Assembly: GCA_032622095.1 (NCBI GenBank)
Contig: CP136068.1
Coordinates: 126,669,989-126,733,988, forward strand
Reading direction: 5' to 3'
DNA length: 64,000 bases
Source of the DNA: Siphonodentalium dalli
Taxonomy: Eukaryota > Mollusca > Scaphopoda > Gadilida > Siphonodentaliidae
Below are positions 57,930 through 64,000 of the stretch, piece after piece; position 1 is the stretch's first letter, and each line of letters begins with the position of its first letter. Below the pieces are notes generated by a model that was not told the origin of the DNA, made no database searches, and saw only the letters and a program-made list of their open reading frames with translations. Both the position numbers and the translations under genes were made by a program.

Positions 57930-58850
57930 GGGACGTCAATAACACCCGTCGAAGTTGCCCATGTGGGCGTTGAAGTTGCCCGATTGGCGTCAAAGTTACC
58001 CGTGTGGGCGTCGAAGTTGCCCGATGGGCGTCTAAGTGCCCGATAGGCGTCGAAGTTGCCCGGTAAAAGGCGTCGAAGTTGCCCGATGGGCGTCGAAATT
58101 GCACGATAGGCGTCGAAGTGCCCGATAGGCGTCAAAGTTGCCCGGTAAAAGGCGTCGAAGTTGTCCGATGGGCGTCGAAGTGCCCGATAGGCGTCGAAGT
58201 TGCCCGGTAAAAGGCGTCGAAGTTGCCCGATGGGCGTCGAAATCGCCTAATGGGCGTCGAGGTTGCCCATGTAGGCGTCGAAGTTGTCCATGTAGGCGTC
58301 GAGGTTGCCCATGTAGGCGTCGAGGTTGCCCATGTAGGCGTCGGGGTTGTCCATGTAGGCGTCGAAGTTGTCCATGTAGGCGTCAACGTTGCCCGATGGG
58401 CGTCGAAGTTGCCCGATAAAAGGCGTCGAAGTTGCCCGATAGGCGTCGAAATTGCCTAATGGGCGTCGAAGTTGTCCATGTAGGGGTCGAAGTTGCCCAT
58501 GTAGGCGTCGAAGTTGCCCATGTAGGCGTCAAATTTGCCCATGTAGGCGCCAAAGTTGCCCGATGGGCGTCGAAGTTGCCCGATAAAAGGTGTCGAAGTT
58601 GCCCGAAAAAAGGCATCGAAGTTGCCCGATAAAAGGTTGTCCGATGGGCGTCGAAATTGTCTTATGTGCGTCGAAGTTGCCCTTGTAGGCGTCGTAGTTG
58701 CCCGATGGGCGTCGAAGTTGCCCGATGGGCGTCGTAGTTGGTCGATGGGCGTCAAAGTTGCCCGATGGGCGTCGAAGTTGCCCGATAAAATGCGTCGAAA
58801 TTGCGCGATGGGCGTCGATATTGCCCAATGGGCGTCGAAATTGCCATAGC
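57930..58850. repeat. Minisatellite GGCGTCGAAGTTGCCCGATG, about 21-bp unit
   Basis: Roughly 40-45 tandem copies with runs of subtypes (GCCCATGTAGGCGTCGAAGTT; AAAAGGCGTCGAAGTTGCCC). The overlapping open frames on both strands (Arg/Cys/Pro-rich and Thr/Pro-rich) are artefacts of the unit length being a multiple of three. Confidence 0.92.
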
Positions 58851-58859
58851 TGGATGGCT

Positions 58860-60185
58860 TAAATTTCACCTCCAAAAGTCATCGGATGCATGTCTCAAAT
58901 TCGAGACACCGAGACAAAGAAGTTCGTCGGTTCAAAGCGACAAAGTCGACTCGCCAATGTCTCAAAAGGACGCTATGCTTACACACACACATATATATAT
59001 TCCAAAACAAAGGCGAGGGGACCTAGTCACTAGAGCATTTTACTGTAATAATGATAATCTTATGATGTAATACAGTATATAGTTTATGTACTAAAACAAG
59101 AGAGTAAATTACTAAAAAATATATAGCTTATGCAGACATAAAACCATTTTTCTTAAGCAAGCATGTTATAAATATATATATGCAAACTGAAAATATTTTA
59201 AAATTACTTTTAATTAATATAATTAATTAAAAATGATCAACTTGATTGCAAGGAGCGGATTGCAGGCTACAAGTTTTTGTATAGTAAGCAACTCATGAAT
59301 ATTGACAAGAGATTGTTACAATGTATAACGTATTGGACATTTAGTAATCTATACATGTATGTGACATTTAAAAATTAAATATCAATGTATAAAATTTAGA
59401 ATTAAAAAAAATTAATTCAAAGTCAAAATTTGAAGTATAACATTCAATAAGTGAATAAGTCATTAATGTCCATCTTGAATTCCACGATGATGTCACAATA
59501 TGAAAGTAGACACTGCATGGTCCATATAGAATTGACGTCACTGATAAACATGGCAATAATATAAATAGATCTTGATGTCACAGATGATGTCACTTCCAAT
59601 AGTAATAACAGATTCAGGTTATAAATAACTCTTAACGTCATGTCCACATGCTAAACATGGATGCAGCACAGAACTCCATTCGAACAAGCAGTTAGCACCA
59701 TGAACGTAAATGATATATACATCGCTGTTAGCACGGACGTCAATCGTTCAATAGCGGGCATTGCTGAGAAAGCCCCAGAACCAAGTTCGTTGTTAACCGT
59801 GAATATCGTGTAGCGTTTACATTTGATAAAATGTAATTAAAACTTCCATAACCATTGACCATTAAACGCTCTGATGGTTCGACGAACGATGATATTAAGG
59901 ATTTATATTACCTTAAAGTCCAGACAGTCGGGAGTCCATTTCCTAAGAATTACAAGAGAAGCGCCCACGGAATGAACACATGTAATTGCTCCTGAGTGAA
60001 TACATTCCTCCATTGGCCGATACATTAGCAATAATTAACTGATTAATTCGGTATCTCGATGACAATATTGCTGTGCTCTGTCAATATACTGATTGAATCT
60101 CTCTTTCCGGCCTTAGAGCTGACTTCGGATGACAATATATCGATCTGTCGAAAGTTTTTTAAAATAACTAAACAAGGAACTAAAA
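58860..60185. other. No feature recognised
   Basis: AT-rich sequence; an (AC)n-(AT)n stretch near 58980-59000. No gene or clear element. Confidence 0.4.
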
Positions 60186-60416
60186 ACTTAATCGAAGTGC
60201 CATGTCGAAAATTTCGAAATCGAGTGAATATTTTCGGCGCGAAAAGTGTTTTATACCCGATATTAGAATTATGGGAAATCCAAGAGAATCATGGGAAGTT
60301 CAAAGGTCACTATAGTTCGTGTAACATAAGTGTACCGGTATCGTCGGAGTAATATATAGTCTATAGAGTAAATATTTCCGGTTTAGAAATTACACATTTT
60401 GATAACAAAATTGACC
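60186..60416. repeat. Repeat R2, second copy
   Basis: Matches 55738-55967 apart from very few bases and then diverges (GACCGATTATAACG against GACCAATTACTATG). Confidence 0.85.
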
Positions 60417-60690
60417 GATTATAACGAAATCTCCCGTTTACCACTTGATTTTAAAGTAATTCATATTCGTCCGGTTTTTTTCCCGAGACCGTCGACTTGA
60501 CGAATTTTTTCCAGGCCACAAATAAGTATATATCTCGAGAAATAACAAATTTAAAAAAATCGATATCTGATCAAGTGCTCTGATCTTTGATGGGTGAGTT
60601 CCTGGACTCGAATCGAATATGTTTTACCCCAGAAACCAAAGAAACAGTAAATTGGGAGCGTTAATTCGGACTATACATCCTTAACATATG
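60417..60690. mobile_element. Degraded AGGTACTCAATCCG family element
   Basis: GATCTTTGATGGGTGAGTTC, GACTCGAATCGAATATG and TTCGGACTATACATCCTTAA are family words; the left end is unclear. Confidence 0.45.
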
Positions 60691-61254
60691 CACCCCATTT
60701 ATCACACTTTCATCCATCACATATCTTAATGCCTATACCTGATGTTTCTCCATTCTTAAATAAGTCCACAACTTCAGTTTAAGTAAAGTACTGGTAATTC
60801 TTGCAATACAATATTCACAGCTACAGGTCTTTTAAATGAAATTATAACGCATCAAACCTATTAATGTCTCAGTCAACTTTCTTAAAAGTAATTATATCTC
60901 CTGACGTTTGAGTAATAATTAATTTTTTCTCGTTGATCCTTTGCAACTGCAATACATTTGTAAATTCTATAGAAATTCTATACACCTGAGGACAATTGTG
61001 GAAATAAGTCTGCCCATTTATTCGACAGATTTTTCAATGTTATCCTCGGTGCGATGGGTGGGTCTTATTACACATCTTGACCACTTTGCATTAAACATCT
61101 ATATATTTCATCAAAATGGATTACACACATTCATATAAATGAATGGCAGCATTTAGATTTTGTATTGTATCTTATAAAACAACCTCATTGTAATATCACA
61201 TGGTCCAATTTCTATGTAGGACCTTTTTGTAAATCTGTATTAGTTTTACGTCGC

Positions 61255-61290
61255 ACCAAATAAATATATCTATCTATCTATCTACTCATG
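61255..61290. repeat. (TATC)n microsatellite after TTTACGTCGCACCAAATA
   Basis: A short tetranucleotide tract of a kind often found at retroelement 3' ends; no element body was recognised. Confidence 0.5.
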
Positions 61291-61839
61291 CTCTCTACAT
61301 GTATATAAACCTCAAGTGGACTAAAAATAAGAGACGATAAAATCGACAACGCATAAAATATAATTATATATCGAGCACAACCGGGCAGAACCGAGCAGAA
61401 ACAAATAAGATATAACTATGAAGAATAGAGCTCGATGTCATATAAAAACATTCGTTCCAATATTGTAGTATACTGTTTTGTGGTAGTTTGTATAGGCTAT
61501 TTAGACAAAATTATATAAGTTCGAAATAAGTAACCAAGTAACAAATCATAGAACACTTCAGCTCGGTGTTTTCATTTTTTTTGGCTTTACTGCTCGGCTG
61601 ACGGCTAATTATATAACCGTGATGAACCGGAGATTTGTTTATTTAATATCCTTTGTATTAACAATAATTGGCGGTTGAGTAATGCATGCATGTTGACTTT
61701 GTGTAGGAATACGAGCATATGTCACCTACTCCACGAGGTGGTATACATAGGTTTGTCTAAGGTATATTCAAAACAGTGATGAAAAGAACCCCACATATTT
61801 ATAGCCATAATACGGGATTATTTTATTCATCTCGAAATT

Positions 61840-61950
61840 TACTAGATAACTTCTCAATATTTCAAGATAACAACAATATTTTTAGATAATTTCTCGAAAT
61901 TTCGAGATAAATCAGGACAACTTCTCAATATTTTGAGATAATGTATATAC
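61840..61950. repeat. Degenerate repeat of TCTCGAAATTTCGAGATAA
   Basis: Three or four imperfect copies of a palindromic unit of about 30 bp (CTCAATATTT and CTCGAAATTTCGAG). Confidence 0.55.
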
Positions 61951-62490
61951 TGTGAGGAGAGGTGAAGAAAAAAAAAACGCGAGGGCCTTAGAAATTGTCT
62001 CGGTGTTGAGGATTCCCAATAATTGATGAATGTCGAATAACGAATCAGTAAACGAGAGGTAGTACCATGATTTCTCCCGTTTATGACCTTGACATTTGTA
62101 GTCGTTAATGGTTTCTGAAAGACGCCGTTTTAATCATAAACAAACGGTGAAAATCCGCTCTAATATTGGCATGAATGTTCAGAATCACATATTTTGATCG
62201 GCAGCTCAAGAAAAAATAATGTCATGATAAATATGTGACGATAAATTATCTTCTTATTGGTGAGTTGGTGTTGATTCGCTAAAAATAAACACCGGAGGCC
62301 GATCAGATTCCGATTCCGTGAGTCATTGCGCAACTCGCTAACTTACTGAGTCTGAGTGGACCTTTTGTGGCAGATTCTGATGTTGTGTGGGGTTTTAATG
62401 TTTATCTCTACACTGTGTCATATTGGCAATATCAAAGCAGGGAAAGAGGTAGCGTAGAGAGGTAGCGTAATGTCGAGTAATGCCTACCTA

Positions 62491-62556
62491 GTAGTACTAC
62501 TACTACTAGTACTAGTACTACTACTAGGTACTAGTAGTCTGTACTACTAGTACTAA
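62491..62556. repeat. (TAC/AGT)n microsatellite
   Basis: Runs of ACTACTACTAGTACTAGTAC, strongly self-complementary. Confidence 0.8.
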
Positions 62557-62782
62557 GTGAAGTCTAAGTTAAGTAATGGTCTCGAGTCACGGCGTCATGC
62601 TACATTGCTAGCGGACTGTAGCCTGGGGGCTCCATTATTGTAGTAATTAAGACAGTATGTATTCAGACTAAGCAGACTGGGGATCACATTCTGACAAAAA
62701 TCAGAACTCTGTCAGATATCAAGTTTGTCAGACTGAAAAGTCTCATTCGAGATCATTGAATAAAGATCCGAATGCAAAATGC

Positions 62783-62785
<3 letters not shown>

Positions 62786-62820
<35 letters not shown>
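62786..62820. repeat. Poly-C tract of 35
   Basis: An uninterrupted C run, the longest of five poly-C runs in the window. Its length may be an assembly estimate. Confidence 0.85.
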
Positions 62821-62823
<3 letters not shown>

Positions 62824-62991
62824 TAGGCATTACAACATTTGTGATTTTGTCCAGGTACACATATTCTCAAGATAAGCATCCCTTTTAACTCGCTCCTCAG
62901 CCGGTAACAACTCGGTCGTATCATCAACACAACCTTTTAGAGACATTTTGTGCACTTAAATGGCTTAATTTAGTGAATTAACTTGATATTT

Positions 62992-63270
62992 TTAACCCAT
63001 CTATGACTGGAACTTCCTGAAATTTTGAAAAAAAAACCCTGTGCCAATGCATTCTCTTACTAGTATATGTGCGAGTCTCCCATAATGAAGGGAGCCTTGC
63101 ACATATAAGAGATTGCATTGGCCTAACAATATTTGTCTTGAACTTGTAAGCCAATTTAATGCATTCTCTTTATATACCGTACCGGTATGCGAGTCTCCCT
63201 ATATAAGAGAATGAACTGGCAAAGGGTCTTTAATGCTGCACCAGTGCTGCTCCCGTCATTAAAGGGTTAA
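62992..63270. mobile_element. TTAA MITE, type S
   Basis: TTAACCCATCTATGACTGGA at left, CGTCATTAAAGGGTTAA at right, TTAA at both ends. Hairpins at 63043-63122 and 63150-63221 carry TACTAGTA and TACCGTACCGGTA expansions. Confidence 0.8.
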
Positions 63271-63279
63271 AGCTATAGA

Positions 63280-64000
63280 TGCACGTAGCTCAATTGAGCT
63301 CTCGTGGCTAAATTGATCTAATTTTTTTGTGGGATTTGCATATCAGACTTCATTTTAAGCCAGAGCCTGAACAAAAAACTGCCAACCAGAATGGGCTTTT
63401 ATAAAGGTTCTGACTATGCGGTCAGGTTCAGATAGGGATCTGCGAATCGGGGATTTTGCATCGAATCGAATCTCGAATCTCCATCCTGATATCGACATCG
63501 AATCTTGAATCGAATCAGCTAGTGATTGACATTGTTTACCAACTGTGTGTATTTCGGTGTCTCATGACAAAAAACTGCAAAATTCACTAGATACTATATA
63601 ACAATGTTAATCTCCTTAAACATCTGTTGGAACTTTTTTTTTTTTTAGGAAAATCGTGACATAGGCAAGTCACTCTCAGTCTCATGGAGGGTTTGGGATA
63701 TGTTGCATTTCATTTCTATCTAGCTGTGTCATGGCGAACATCGCAAGAAGTGACAGTAAAACACTTAAAGACAGTTCAATCAACGTATCGCAAACCCCAT
63801 GGAATGGAAGTCACTTGTCTACATTATTTAATAAAGATAATAAAGATTGGACATGGGTACACCGTTCAGATATATAATTGTTGTACCGGTAGTCCGATAC
63901 CAATGGCAATTATCTGTTAAACTGTTCACCGCGCAATAGATCAAACATCTACATCACATACACATGTATTCACAGTTGTTGTCTTTACAGAGGGGGTCCC
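63280..64000. other. No feature recognised
   Basis: Small frames without recognised similarity. CTTTACAG at the very end could be an acceptor, but nothing beyond it can be read. Confidence 0.4.

Noticed and set aside
57809-58875. Several overlapping frames of 62-139 codons on both strands
   Set aside because: They are readings of a 21-bp minisatellite whose unit length keeps frames open; mutual overlap on both strands argues against coding.
59925-59980. Candidate first exon of BAG1 (minus-strand ATGGACTCCCGACTG)
   Set aside because: The frame meets a stop before the possible donor and does not give the phase needed by the exon at 41309.
2442-63221. A CRISPR-like array from the recurring 69-nt palindromes
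   Set aside because: The copies are scattered over 60 kb inside transposons, without regular spacers, in an intron-bearing animal genome.
63990-64000. Start of a new exon after CTTTACAG
   Set aside because: Only ten bases remain; nothing can be supported.

Overview
This is nuclear DNA of an animal: split genes with GT-AG introns, AT-rich introns packed with nested transposon remnants, microsatellites and minisatellites, and no bacterial-style operons. A lophotrochozoan, probably a mollusc or a relative, is my best guess. It rests on protein similarity recalled from memory, the abundance of TACATGTA, and the repeat style; it is an inference, not proof.

Two genes can be supported and they are convergent. 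The plus strand from 564 to about 23.2 kb carries NDUFS2, the 49-kDa quinone-site subunit of mitochondrial complex I. Thirteen consecutive coding exons join in frame to a stop at 22947-22949; only the extreme N-terminus (the presequence) lies upstream of the window. The minus strand from 41309 down to 25881 carries BAG1, an Hsp70 nucleotide-exchange factor. Five exons give a ubiquitin-like domain followed by a BAG domain and a stop; the first coding exon was not found. No host gene could be supported from 41.3 kb to the end.

The rest is mobile DNA. (1) Many TTAA-flanked palindromic non-autonomous elements (piggyBac-like by target site) occur, in at least three terminal types that all contain the same near-perfect 69-nt hairpin, about 22 copies in all. 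Several lie 20-40 bp from NDUFS2 splice sites, and one pair is nested with the empty site preserved elsewhere in the window. (2) TA-flanked mariner-like foldbacks, one interrupted by a tRNA-derived SINE. (3) hAT-like elements, one with a perfect 8-bp target duplication. (4) A 5'-truncated LINE with a long open frame (48.3-50.2 kb) inserted in one copy of a 647-bp inverted-repeat element, next to a recent 2.2-kb tandem duplication (50.6-55.1 kb) that contains a GC-rich foldback. (5) A degenerate LINE fragment near 43.5 kb. (6) Tandem arrays at 29.3-31.4 kb (about 150-bp units in a higher-order pattern) and 57.9-58.85 kb (about 21-bp units).

The observation I find most worth checking: copies of several repeat families differ only by a TA expanded to TACATGTA, TACCGGTA or TACTAGTA. 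That is the pattern expected of cut-and-paste excision scars of TA-targeting (Tc1/mariner-type) transposons, and it could explain why these octamers are so common in the window.
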